Shown here: piece by piece, positions 32,846 to 41,705 of the stretch
Layout: the number at the start of each line of letters is the position of its first letter
How positions within the stretch are numbered: the stretch's first letter is position 1
Origin: JBPCNH01 sp051001455
GTDB lineage: Bacteria > Actinomycetota > CADDZG01 > WHSQ01
DNA length: 64,000 nt
NCBI GenBank assembly: GCA_051001455.1
Contig: JBPCNH010000023.1
Span: 1-64,000, forward strand
Direction: 5' to 3'
Notes under the pieces: model-generated
What the model saw: the letters and a program-made list of their open reading frames with translations, nothing else
Told to the model about the DNA's origin: nothing
The model's database searches: none
Translations under genes and position numbers: made by a program

Positions 32846-34795
32846 CTAAGCCTCACCCAAACTGGGCTTCGGAGACGGGCGCGGCACGCGCTTCCGTTCC
32901 GTCTCAATGCTGCCCTCTGCAGCGGCAGCGGCAGCGTCATCGCGATTCTTGCGACGGAGCCTCGTGCGCTCCAGCGGGTTGGAGGGAGAGAGCTTGGCGA
33001 CCTCGGCGAAGATCTCCTGTACCTCTTCCTTCTCTAGGTTCTCTTTCTCGAGCAACCGCTCGACCATCAGGTCGAGCTTGTCGCGGTGCTTCAGGACGAT
33101 CTCGCGTGCCTCGTCATGAGCTTCCTCGATGAGCCTGTGCACCTCTTCGTCGATCTTGGCGGCGACGACGTCCGAGTAGTCTTTCGTATGGCCGAAGTCG
33201 CGGCCTAGGAACGGCTGGGACTCGTTCTGGCCCAAGGCGAGAGGTCCGAGCTCGGACATCCCGTATTCCGTGACCATCTGCCGTGCGATGCGGGTGCACC
33301 GCTGGATGTCATCTGAAGCTCCGGTAGTCGGCTCGTTGAAGACGATCTCTTCCGCAACACGACCACCCAGCAACATCGCAAGCTCGTCGATCATCTCCGA
33401 GCGCGTCACGAGGAACCTGTCTTCTGTAGGCAAGGTCAGCGTGTAACCGAGAGCGCGTCCGCGGGACACCACCGACACCTTGTGGACAGGGTCGGTGTTC
33501 GGCAATGCGTGCGACACAAGCGCGTGCCCGGCCTCGTGGTACGCGATCACCTTCTTCTCTTTGTCCGAGATGATGCGACTGCCTCGCTTCGGACCGGCCA
33601 GGACGCGATCGATCGCTTCCTCCAGCTCGAGCATGCCGATCTCGCTCTTGTCGAATCGAGCCGAGAGGAGCGCAGCCTCGTTCACGACATTGGCCAGGTC
33701 GGCGCCGGTGAATCCTGGGGTGCGACGAGCGAGAACCTCGATGTCGATGTTCTTCGCGAGAGGTTTGCCGCGGGTGTGAACCTTGAGGATCCCCGTACGA
33801 CCGTTGAGATCGGGACGATCGACAACGATCTGGCGATCGAAGCGTCCGGGGCGAAGCAATGCCGGGTCGAGGATGTCGGGGCGGTTCGTCGCGGCGATAA
33901 GGATCACGCCGCCCTTCACGTCAAAACCGTCCATCTCGACGAGCAACTGGTTAAGCGTTTGCTCACGTTCGTCGTGACCTCCACCCATCCCCGCGCCCCG
34001 GTGACGGCCGACCGCGTCGATCTCGTCCATGAACACGATCGAGGGAGCGTTCGCTTTGGCCTGCTCGAAGAGGTCCCTCACGCGACTCGCCCCGACACCG
34101 ACGAACATCTCCACGAAATCAGAGCCGGAGATGGAGAAATAGGGAACGCCTGCCTCGCCGGCGACGGCGCGAGCCAGGAGGGTCTTCCCGGTCCCCGGCG
34201 GTCCGAAGAGGAGCACGCCCTTGGGGATCTTGGCGCCCATCGCCTGGAACTTCTGAGGCGCCTCGAGGAACTCTTTGATCTCTTGGAGCTCTTCGATCGC
34301 CTCGTCCAAACCGGCCACATCAGAGAAGGTGATCTTCGGCTGGTCCTTGGTGACGAGTTTCGCCTTTGATTTACCGAAGGACATGACCCGGTTGCCTCCT
34401 CCTTGCATCTGTTGCATCAGGAAGAAGAACAGCCCGACGATCAGCAGGATGGGGAGGAACTGGAACAAGACCGACAGGAAGACGTTGCTCTGCTGTGGAT
34501 TGGCGGAGACCGGGATGCCGCGCTGCCGGGTGAACTCGGCATATTCAGGAACCGTCCCGGTGGGAAGGGACACTTCGTACTTCCCCTGGTCGCCGGTCAG
34601 CTCGCCGACGATCTTCTCGTCGCGATTGAGGAACTCGGCGTTGGCGATCTCGTTGTCCTCGACCCTCTCCCGGTAGACGTTGACCGATTCCAGGACCTCG
34701 GGACTGTTGGCTCCGGCGTGGAAGAGCTGAAAGACCCAGATCACGGCGATGATCAGGACGAGATAGAAGATGGCAGACCGAAAGATGCGATTCAT
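32846..34795 (-). CDS. ftsH: Membrane AAA metalloprotease FtsH
   Basis: A 649-residue protease for membrane and regulatory proteins. It has TM1 (5-25), an extracytoplasmic domain, TM2 (about 106-125), an AAA domain with GPPGTGKT, the FVEMFVGVGASRVR pore loop and SRH, and a zinc site HEAGH. The C-terminal tail is charged with an Ala/Arg-rich stretch. It follows hpt in the tilS-hpt-ftsH-fol order common in Actinomycetota. Confidence 0.96.
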   Translation of the reverse strand: MNRIFRSAIFYLVLIIAVIWVFQLFHAGANSPEVLESVNVYRERVEDNEIANAEFLNRDEKIVGELTGDQGKYEVSLPTGTVPEYAEFTRQRGIPVSANPQQSNVFLSVLFQFLPILLIVGLFFFLMQQMQGGGNRVMSFGKSKAKLVTKDQPKITFSDVAGLDEAIEELQEIKEFLEAPQKFQAMGAKIPKGVLLFGPPGTGKTLLARAVAGEAGVPYFSISGSDFVEMFVGVGASRVRDLFEQAKANAPSIVFMDEIDAVGRHRGAGMGGGHDEREQTLNQLLVEMDGFDVKGGVILIAATNRPDILDPALLRPGRFDRQIVVDRPDLNGRTGILKVHTRGKPLAKNIDIEVLARRTPGFTGADLANVVNEAALLSARFDKSEIGMLELEEAIDRVLAGPKRGSRIISDKEKKVIAYHEAGHALVSHALPNTDPVHKVSVVSRGRALGYTLTLPTEDRFLVTRSEMIDELAMLLGGRVAEEIVFNEPTTGASDDIQRCTRIARQMVTEYGMSELGPLALGQNESQPFLGRDFGHTKDYSDVVAAKIDEEVHRLIEEAHDEAREIVLKHRDKLDLMVERLLEKENLEKEEVQEIFAEVAKLSPSNPLERTRLRRKNRDDAAAAAAEGSIETERKRVPRPSPKPSLGEA

Positions 34796-34924
34796 AGGCG
34801 CTCAGGGTAGCAGGGGGTGATTTCTAATAGCCCCCGGAAACCGCATCTTTCCCGGGAACGGACGGCGGCGAGGTACGGGAGTGGAGGTAACCCCCGCAAG
34901 ACCGGACGGGACCGTCCAAGGCGG

Positions 34925-35506
34925 CTAGGTGGGTTCCTCGGTGGCGTACGCCTCGGGCTTCAGTACCCCGATGTACGGCAGGTTCCTGTACTTCTCTGCG
35001 TAGTCGAGCCCGTATCCCACGACGAACACGGGAGGGATCTCGAACCCGGGATATCTCACGTCCATCGTGACCGCCTGCTCCCCGCGCTTCCAGAACAACG
35101 AGCAGATCTCGAGCGATGCCGGCCCTCTAGCTTCGAGATAGCGGAGCAGATAAGAGATGGTCAGCCCGGAATCGATGATGTCTTCGACGAGCAATACGTG
35201 CCGTCCCGAGATCTCGTAATCGAGGTCCTTCAGGATGCGAACGACACCCGAGGACTTCGTAGCCGAGCCGTAGGACGAGACCGCCATGAAATCGAACTCA
35301 AGGGGGAGTCCGATCTGGCGAGCGAGATCCGCCATGAATACGAAGGCCCCTTTCAGAACCCCGACGAGCAAGAGATCCTTGCCCCGATAGTCCTCGCTGA
35401 TCTGCTTTGCGAGAGTCGCGATCTTCTCCGCAATCTCCTCTTCGGAGATGAGGACCTCTTGGATGTCTTCGTGGATGACCTCGGGGACGTGGGGCACGTC
35501 GGGCAT
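34925..35506 (-). CDS. hpt: Hypoxanthine phosphoribosyltransferase
   Basis: A 193-residue purine-salvage enzyme with the PRPP loop LLVEDIIDSGLTISYLL and conserved LLVGVLKGAFVFMADLAR and DFMAVSSYG. It starts 1 nt after the tilS stop and precedes ftsH, the usual order. Confidence 0.94.
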   Translation of the reverse strand: MPDVPHVPEVIHEDIQEVLISEEEIAEKIATLAKQISEDYRGKDLLLVGVLKGAFVFMADLARQIGLPLEFDFMAVSSYGSATKSSGVVRILKDLDYEISGRHVLLVEDIIDSGLTISYLLRYLEARGPASLEICSLFWKRGEQAVTMDVRYPGFEIPPVFVVGYGLDYAEKYRNLPYIGVLKPEAYATEEPT

Positions 35507-35507
35507 C

Positions 35508-36518
35508 CTAAATCGCCCCCTCGGACGGAGCCGTCACAACGATCCGGTCGCGGCCGATAGTGACGATGGTCCCGCCGGCGACGTCGAAGCGGGCATCGGG
35601 CTTACGGTCCTCCCTTTCGAGAGCATCGAGGACCTCGTCGATCGCCGCGCCCCGGTCACGGATCCTGCCGATCGCTCGTTCGAGAACCCTGCGGCGTAGC
35701 GCCCGAGGGAGCAACATCACATCGGCGAGCGTCAGGGTCGTGGAACCGTCGGGATCGGTCCGGGTCAGTCCCTCGTAGATGAGATCCGTCTGCGCGGCCA
35801 GCGCTTGCGCGTCCTCCCGGATCTTCTCGATCGAGCCCGCCATCGCGTGGATCGAACCCGGACCCCACCGCCCCTCGATGCGGGCGATGAGCAGGTCCCT
35901 GATGGAAGGCCGGTCGAAACGATGGTCGAGGTTGGCAGGGTCATCGACGAACGGCAGGCCCGCCTCGGTGCAGTAGGTACGAGTCTCCGAGCGGCGCAGC
36001 TCGATGAGTGGTCTCACGCGCGTCCCATGGATCGGAGGTAAACCGGCAAGACCTTCGGTACCCGCGCCGTGGATGAAGCGGGCTAGTGTGGTTTCCACCC
36101 TGTCGTCCAACGTGTGACCGGTGGCGACCAGAGTTGCGCCCTCCTGAGATGCGATGGACTGGAAGAACGAATATCTGAAGTCACGCGCCCGTTCGTGCAG
36201 GTTGGGCCCGCCGAGCCCTGCCGCCCGTGCTACATGCACATCGAAACCGGCTGCAGCCGCGGCTCGGGCTACCTCCTTGGAGATCCGCTCCGAGTCGGGC
36301 GCAAGACCGTGGTCCACATGAGCAACGACGAGAGTCAAGCCGGCGCGCAAACGTGCCAGCACGTCGAGGAGGCAAACGGAATCCGGTCCCCCAGAGACCC
36401 CTACGACGACCTTCTCGCCTCCGGAGAACATCCGGTAGCGAGCGACGGTGTCGGCCGCGCGCTCCGCCACTTTGTAGCCGGGTCCTCCTGATACGGTCCA
36501 GCGCGCCGTCGGGCTCAT
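35508..36518 (-). CDS. tilS: tRNA(Ile)-lysidine synthase
   Basis: A 336-residue PP-loop ATPase that converts the wobble cytidine of tRNA-Ile(CAU) to lysidine. It has the PP-loop SGGPDSVCLL, VAHVDHGL, ATGHTLDDRVETTLARFIHG and LAGLPPIHGTRVRPL. The C-terminal accessory domain is short compared with E. coli TilS but normal for this phylum. Confidence 0.93.
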   Translation of the reverse strand: MSPTARWTVSGGPGYKVAERAADTVARYRMFSGGEKVVVGVSGGPDSVCLLDVLARLRAGLTLVVAHVDHGLAPDSERISKEVARAAAAAGFDVHVARAAGLGGPNLHERARDFRYSFFQSIASQEGATLVATGHTLDDRVETTLARFIHGAGTEGLAGLPPIHGTRVRPLIELRRSETRTYCTEAGLPFVDDPANLDHRFDRPSIRDLLIARIEGRWGPGSIHAMAGSIEKIREDAQALAAQTDLIYEGLTRTDPDGSTTLTLADVMLLPRALRRRVLERAIGRIRDRGAAIDEVLDALEREDRKPDARFDVAGGTIVTIGRDRIVVTAPSEGAI

Positions 36519-36550
36519 GCGTTATTCCACCTGCCGCGGCCTTGCGGCAC

Positions 36551-37636
36551 TCATGCGACGCGGCGTAGCCACTTATCCGGCGACCTGAGTTCGTCCAAGG
36601 TCGGGAGATTGGCCGGATCCGACCACAGGTGGGCCAAGGCCGCGTGTCCTCCGGTTGCGACGACCATCTCGCAGAACCTCTGACCCATCTCGTACTGACG
36701 AAGCTTCATCTCCAGCCCGATCGCATAGTTGATCACTCGCTGCATGAGATTCGTTTGTTCGCGCCGCTTCTCGAAAAGATGACGCATGCGCTTGACCGAC
36801 GGGATCACATCTTCGCTGACGGCGTCCATCACGAAGTTACCGTGGCCTTCCACCACCGCCATCAGCGCTTGCATCTCATCGAGGATCGCTCTCTGGTTCT
36901 CATCCGCGAGCAGATAGACGGGGCTCTTTTCGTCCTCCTCGAGAGACCGCGAAACGACCTTTCGGCCCGCCTGCGCCAAACGCCGAGCGAAGCCCTTCGC
37001 GTCCATCTGCACCGAATCGAGATAACGCTGAAGCAATCCGTAGAAACGGTCCCTCAACCATGGGACGCCTGCGAACTGGAACCGGTGAGTCACCTCGTGA
37101 ACGGCGACCCACAGGCTGAAGTCCTCCGGGACGAAGTCCATCTTGCGCTGTAGCTCGGCCATGTTCGGCCCCACGAAATAAAGGGACGCTCCACCGGCCG
37201 GCAGTCGCGCCCGCTTCCAGGGAGACATCGCCGCGAGGTCCTCCTCAGGAACGAGTGCGTCGTACTGGCCGAGGACGCGACGGGAGATATAGCCGAGCAT
37301 CGCTCCGACCTCAGCCGAGACGACGGTACGTTGCGCCAGCCGAGCGGGCAGAGGGAGGGAGTCCAGCCGGCTGCCCAACTTGCGCTCGAGCGGCGCTATC
37401 AGTCTCGACATGCCGGTGATGTTCACTTCGGCCCAGTCCCCGCGACCGACCATCGCCCATCGCACGGGAGGAGGAGCCGGGATACCGCTGATCTCGGCAA
37501 CGAGCTCTTCGGCTCGCGGCACCGCCCGGGTCAGGTTCTCCTGCATCTCCTGGAGCCGGGAGGCATCCACCCCTCCGTCTCCGGACAGACGCCGGGCGAC
37601 GAGCGAGGCGATGCGCGGATCGATCAGTCCAGCCAT
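36551..37636 (-). CDS. DUF2342-type zinc metalloprotease
   Basis: A 361-residue protein of the actinobacterial family annotated as zinc-dependent metalloprotease/DUF2342. It contains VAVHEVTHRFQF (HExxH) and a downstream EGHGNFVMD that probably supplies the third ligand. The genomic position beside tilS-hpt-ftsH is conserved. The physiological substrate is unknown. Confidence 0.87.
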   Translation of the reverse strand: MAGLIDPRIASLVARRLSGDGGVDASRLQEMQENLTRAVPRAEELVAEISGIPAPPPVRWAMVGRGDWAEVNITGMSRLIAPLERKLGSRLDSLPLPARLAQRTVVSAEVGAMLGYISRRVLGQYDALVPEEDLAAMSPWKRARLPAGGASLYFVGPNMAELQRKMDFVPEDFSLWVAVHEVTHRFQFAGVPWLRDRFYGLLQRYLDSVQMDAKGFARRLAQAGRKVVSRSLEEDEKSPVYLLADENQRAILDEMQALMAVVEGHGNFVMDAVSEDVIPSVKRMRHLFEKRREQTNLMQRVINYAIGLEMKLRQYEMGQRFCEMVVATGGHAALAHLWSDPANLPTLDELRSPDKWLRRVA

Positions 37637-37694
37637 CGAGTTTCCTTACCCGTGTCGCGAGGCCCCAAAGGAGCGCTCCGAGACGGGGCTGGGT

Positions 37695-38069
37695 TCAGAT
37701 GCCCGACTTGCGCCGCTGCGCCACGAAGTGGTGATAGGCCCGGGCTATAGCCAGTCCCATCAGCACCAGGAGCCCGATCGCGATCCAGGCCATCTGGTAG
37801 GTCCAGACGGGACCTTCCTCTACGGCCGCTTCTCCTTCTTGCCCCTCGTCCACGCCGGTCTCGGTGGCAGGATCGTCCTGCCCCTCTGGATCCTCGTCGG
37901 ATTCCCCTCCGGAGCCCGTGCTCTCTTCGCTCTCGGTATCACCCGTATCGCTTTCCTCGCCGGTGTCTTGGGCGAGCACAGGACCGTCCGCCACGGCAGT
38001 CCCGGCCATGGAGAGCGAGATAGGTAGCGCGAGCACCAAAGCGAGCAACAGCGCAACCGATCTCCGCAT
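37695..38069 (-). CDS. Small type I membrane protein with acidic ectodomain
   Basis: A 124-residue protein: a signal peptide (residues 1-27, ending in GTAVA), an extremely acidic Glu/Asp/Ser/Gly segment (33-85), one membrane helix (about 91-110) and a short basic tail (HHFVAQRRKSGI). I do not recognise the family. The charge pattern suggests ion buffering or an electrostatic surface role, which is speculation. Confidence 0.7.
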   Translation of the reverse strand: MRRSVALLLALVLALPISLSMAGTAVADGPVLAQDTGEESDTGDTESEESTGSGGESDEDPEGQDDPATETGVDEGQEGEAAVEEGPVWTYQMAWIAIGLLVLMGLAIARAYHHFVAQRRKSGI

Positions 38070-38141
38070 CCGGACGTTCCTCCTCAGGCGTGGGTGTAGG
38101 GCGATGACGAGGATATATCCCTTCGAAGTCGCGGAAATAAA

Positions 38142-38167
38142 GCGCCCCCCGGGGTTCCCGGGGGGCG
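38142..38167 (-). terminator. Rho-independent terminator after the small zinc-protein gene
   Basis: The minus strand reads CGCCCCCCGGG...CCCGGGGGGCG (a near-perfect stem), then CTTTATTTC. It ends the transcript of the 67-residue gene and insulates the downstream membrane-protein gene. Confidence 0.75.
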
Positions 38168-38186
38168 AATCTCAGCGTTCCGAACC

Positions 38187-38390
38187 TTAGGCGGAGCCGG
38201 TCGCCGGCTTACGGCCCCTGAGCCGAGGAACCTTCATCTCGGCGTGAGCCCAGCACTTGTCCCGCTTGTTGTAGGTCGATAGCCGGGTGTCGCACTCCGA
38301 CTGGGCGCAAACCCTGCCCTGAGGTGCTTTCTTATTGGCCCGCGGGAGGGCCAGAGCCTTCGAACCCCTGATTGCGTCTTTCGTGCCCAT
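38187..38390 (-). CDS. Small basic protein with Cys/His zinc-binding pattern
   Basis: A 67-residue basic protein with RVCAQSECDTRLSTYNKRD followed by KCWAHA, i.e. Cys-x4-Cys...Cys-x2-His, likely one zinc site. Similar short proteins with a C-x4-C-x3-LS-x-YN core are, from memory, common in Actinomycetota, but their role is unknown. It is a single-gene unit ended by a strong terminator and divergent from the MgtE-like gene. Confidence 0.72.
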   Translation of the reverse strand: MGTKDAIRGSKALALPRANKKAPQGRVCAQSECDTRLSTYNKRDKCWAHAEMKVPRLRGRKPATGSA

Positions 38391-38549
38391 CGGGTCTCCC
38401 TTCCTTCATCGGGTAAAACGCTGTCCTGCGCTCCTTTAGTCCCGGTGTCATCCTCTATTCGATAGGACGAACGTCTTTGGGTTGGGGTTCCCTCACGAAA
38501 GAATGTTTTTAGGGTTCCTTAAGGGTGCCCGGGCGACCGAGAAGGACCG

Positions 38550-39893
38550 ATGAAAGACGACGGAGAGGGCCGCAGCGTGAGCGTCACGAGGTTGATCCGG
38601 TGGATCGGCCTGGCCGTCCGCGCCCTCCTGGGCACCCCTGCCAGGGCGGCCCGGGGCACCGCCCGGCTGGTCGCCGACCCAGCACGGCAGGTGGTCGATT
38701 ACTTCGGCTCCGAGCGCCAGACGATCCGCCAGGGTTTCGTCGCCGTGAGCATCGCCTCGGCGACCTCACTGGCTGCCGGGCTCGTACTGGCCGGGATGGA
38801 GAAGCGGATCGGAGAGGTCGCCGGTCTGCTTGTTCTGATCCCCGTGTCCATCGGGATGAGGGGAGCGATCTTCGGCGCCTTCACGGCCCGTCTAGGAACC
38901 TCGATCCATTCGGGACTCTTCACCGTCTCACGGGATAGGGATGGGGTCCTCTTCCAGAACATCTACGCCGCAACGCTCCTCACGCTGGCGACGGCCACGA
39001 CCATGGGGATCCTCGCCCGGGCGATAGCGGGATTGCTCAACGTCGATACCGTCTCGGTTTGGGACTTCATCGTGATCGCACTGGTGGGAGGACTGTTGTC
39101 CTCGACCGTCGTCCTGGCCGTGGCCATCGTGCTGTCGATCCAGTCCTTCGCCCGCGGGTGGGACCTCGACTCGGTCGGCGCGCCGTTGATCACAGCCATC
39201 GGGGACGTAGTCACACTTCCCTGTCTCTTCCTCGCGTCGTTCCTGATCAACATCGACATGGTGACGGTGACCATCGGAGTGCTCGGGGTGCTCGCGGGAT
39301 TGATATCGCTCTTCAAGGGCTGGACCACATCCAGGTTGATCACGCGAAAGATCGTGCGCGAAGGCTTCCCCGTCCTCGTTATCGCGATCGTCCTCGACGT
39401 GCTCGCCGGGGCTGTCGTGGAGCCGCGTTTCGGCGCGACGTTCAATCCCTATCCGGCCTTCCTGATCATCCTGCCGGGGTTCCTCGAGAACACCGGGGCA
39501 CTCGGCTCTGTTCTCGCCGGACGTTTGGGATCGAAGCTCCACCTAGGTGCCGTGACACCCACGACGAAACCAGAAGCGGCGGCGCTACTCGACGGCGCCA
39601 TAGTCCTGGTTCTCGGGATAACCGTTTACTCGCTTACCGGCGTCGGCACATTGATACTGGCCGAGCTGATCGGAGCGTCCTACCCAGGAGTGGTCACCTT
39701 CCTAGGTGTCACCCTTTTCGGTGGGATATTGGCAACCCTCGTCGCTGCAGTCATCGGCTACTACGCCGCGATCACCACCTTCAGGTTCGGGTTCGATCCC
39801 GACAATCACACCATCCCTCTGGTCACGAGCGGGATGGATCTGCTGGGCGTCATATGTCTCGTGGTAGCGCTCGTTGTCTTCGGAGTAGCCTGA
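38550..39893 (+). CDS. MgtE/SLC41-like divalent cation transporter
   Basis: A 447-residue membrane protein with two related halves of the MgtE membrane domain (PF01769-like) and no cytosolic CBS gating domain. Typical stretches are LVLIPVSIGMRGAIFGAF, TARLGTSIHSGLF, ILPGFLENTGALGSVLAGRL and TLFGGILATLVAA. Probably Mg2+ or another divalent ion. The next gene, 37 bp downstream, encodes a soluble PhoU-RCK protein that may gate it in place of CBS domains. Confidence 0.83.
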   Translation: MKDDGEGRSVSVTRLIRWIGLAVRALLGTPARAARGTARLVADPARQVVDYFGSERQTIRQGFVAVSIASATSLAAGLVLAGMEKRIGEVAGLLVLIPVSIGMRGAIFGAFTARLGTSIHSGLFTVSRDRDGVLFQNIYAATLLTLATATTMGILARAIAGLLNVDTVSVWDFIVIALVGGLLSSTVVLAVAIVLSIQSFARGWDLDSVGAPLITAIGDVVTLPCLFLASFLINIDMVTVTIGVLGVLAGLISLFKGWTTSRLITRKIVREGFPVLVIAIVLDVLAGAVVEPRFGATFNPYPAFLIILPGFLENTGALGSVLAGRLGSKLHLGAVTPTTKPEAAALLDGAIVLVLGITVYSLTGVGTLILAELIGASYPGVVTFLGVTLFGGILATLVAAVIGYYAAITTFRFGFDPDNHTIPLVTSGMDLLGVICLVVALVVFGVA

Positions 39894-39930
39894 TGAAGCT
39901 CTTCGGAGCTCGAAGAAGGGGGAAGTAAAA

Positions 39931-41130
39931 GTGGATAAAGGAGACGGTCCGAGTACCGTCAAGGGCTTCTTGGCCGAGATCAAGGACATCTCCGAGTTGA
40001 TGGTCGACCTCGCGTACGCGGCGATCTTCTATTCGGATCCGAAACTCGCCAAAGAGGTCCAAAGGCTCGAAGAGACGATGTTCGAGCACCTGCGTCATCT
40101 GCGCCGCCTCGCCATCCTTGCAGCTCGCAGTCCTGAAGACGCCGAGCACATGGCGGGTGTGCTCGAGATCGCAGCCGCCATCGAGAAGATCGCCGACGCC
40201 GCAGAGGACATCGCTCGGGTAGCGGCCGAGAACCTCGGCATCCTCGACGACCTGCGCGCCGACCTCCGCCACGCCGACGAGGTCGTCACGCGCGTGAAGG
40301 TCAGGGATGGAGCGCCGGCACTAGGTCAGTCCCTGCGCGAGCTCGCCCTGCCGGTCGAGATCGGGATGTGGGTGATGGCGATCCGACGAGGCGGCGAGTG
40401 GGACCTCGATCCCGGGCCGGACTACGTGGTGTCGTCCCACGACGCGCTCTTGATGAAAGGTCCGGAAGACGGCATAGCCCTAGCGCGCGAGCAGATGGGC
40501 GCGCCGCCGATGCCGGAGCCGCCCGAGCTCCCGGAGGTCCCACTGTCGGAGCTCGACCGGGCGGTCGACATGCTCATCGAGATGAAGAACTCTGCAGAGG
40601 TTGCCGTGGGACTCGCGTACTCCGCGCTGCTCTTCAACGACCAAGCCCTGGCTGCAGAAGTGTCGAGCCTCGAAGCACGCTCCGACGTCCTCACCGACGA
40701 GCTCGAGTCATGGGTGTTGCGTAGCGCGCAGGAGGCGCGCAACCCCGACGACCTGCGCGGGCTCATCAGGCTTGCGCAGGCATCCGAGACGATCTTCGAC
40801 TCGGCCCGCGAGATGACGCGGCTCGTCGAGTCCGGGGAAGACCTGCATCCGGTGATCGCGGCCGCGCTCGTCGAGTCCGACGAGGTGGGTCACGAAACCG
40901 TGGTCGGTCCCGGCTCCACGGCAGACGGTCACTCGATCAAGGAGTTAACGATCGAGACCGAGACCGGGATGTTCATCCTGGCGGTGCAACGCGGGCGCCG
41001 CTGGACATATCGCCCCAAGCCACGCTTCGTCCTCGAGGCGGGTGATCGCATCATCGCCATCGGTCCTGCAGAGGGCGGGGAGGAGCTCGACCGGCTGGTG
41101 GGTATGGAACGCGAGTTGGCCGACGTATGA
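39931..41130 (+). CDS. Tandem PhoU-RCK_C regulatory protein
   Basis: A 399-residue soluble protein with two PhoU-like helical segments (about 5-95 and 205-295), each followed by a TrkA_C/RCK_C domain (LRELALPVEIGMWVMAIRRG near 130-145; IKELTIETETGMFILAVQRG near 333-350). The internal duplication corresponds to the two-half architecture of the transporter encoded upstream. GTG 39931 has GGGGGAAG upstream. RCK_C domains bind small ligands such as nucleotides; the ligand here is unknown. Confidence 0.85.
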   Translation: MDKGDGPSTVKGFLAEIKDISELMVDLAYAAIFYSDPKLAKEVQRLEETMFEHLRHLRRLAILAARSPEDAEHMAGVLEIAAAIEKIADAAEDIARVAAENLGILDDLRADLRHADEVVTRVKVRDGAPALGQSLRELALPVEIGMWVMAIRRGGEWDLDPGPDYVVSSHDALLMKGPEDGIALAREQMGAPPMPEPPELPEVPLSELDRAVDMLIEMKNSAEVAVGLAYSALLFNDQALAAEVSSLEARSDVLTDELESWVLRSAQEARNPDDLRGLIRLAQASETIFDSAREMTRLVESGEDLHPVIAAALVESDEVGHETVVGPGSTADGHSIKELTIETETGMFILAVQRGRRWTYRPKPRFVLEAGDRIIAIGPAEGGEELDRLVGMERELADV

Positions 41131-41182
41131 ACCGAGCCAGACGTGGGGATAGTTGTGTGAAGACGAACCCTCAGGAGGACAG

Positions 41183-41458
41183 ATGAACGAAGCAGATCCG
41201 GCAGGTGACATCCAGCAAAAGCCTTCTATGGTCCAGACGCTGGGCGCCGCCGCAGCCGGCATCATCGCCGTCAAGCTCGTCACCTATGTCTGTACGACCG
41301 TCTGGAGGCTTGCGACGAAGGAAGACCCCCCTCAGATCGACCAGGACGTTCCGAGAAACAAGAAGATCGCCTGGATCGCCCTGATCGGCGCGGCAACCGG
41401 AGCGGCTCGCCAGGCAGCGCGTGACAAGATCAAGCCGCCGATGTCCGGAGTTGCCTAG
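41183..41458 (+). CDS. DUF4235 membrane protein
   Basis: A 91-residue protein with two hydrophobic helices (about 16-36 and 62-75), the second reading IAWIALIGAATGAARQAAR, matching actinobacterial DUF4235. ATG 41183 follows AGGAGGACAG, so it is preferred to the longer frame. Function unknown. Confidence 0.82.
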   Translation: MNEADPAGDIQQKPSMVQTLGAAAAGIIAVKLVTYVCTTVWRLATKEDPPQIDQDVPRNKKIAWIALIGAATGAARQAARDKIKPPMSGVA

Positions 41459-41539
41459 TTCCAGGAACTCGAAGCCCCCAACGCTCGAACCCACTCGCCC
41501 CTTCACAACGCGCCAAAGGCAAGACCAAACCGAAGCGGC

Positions 41540-41572
41540 ACACGGGGGTCATCAGAGGCCTTCTGCCCGTGT
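41540..41572. other. Inverted repeat in the 41459-41705 intergenic gap
   Basis: ACACGGG and CCCGTGT enclose a second palindrome (CAGAGGCCTTCTG). It may terminate the DUF4235 transcript, although no U-tract follows. Nothing else coding is seen in this gap. Confidence 0.4.
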
Positions 41573-41705
41573 AGGTTGAACGATCTTCGGTCGGGCTGCT
41601 AGGACACCCACAACAGACATCCGGTAGTCAAAACGACATAGCCAACGTTGTGACATGCAAACAGGGAATCAATAGCGCTAGGGCTAATCCGAATGGTCCG
41701 GGGGT

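Noticed and set aside
38928..39542. 204-codon antisense frame over the MgtE-like gene
   Set aside because: Highly charged His/Asp/Arg-rich translation with no motif, opposite a clear membrane protein.
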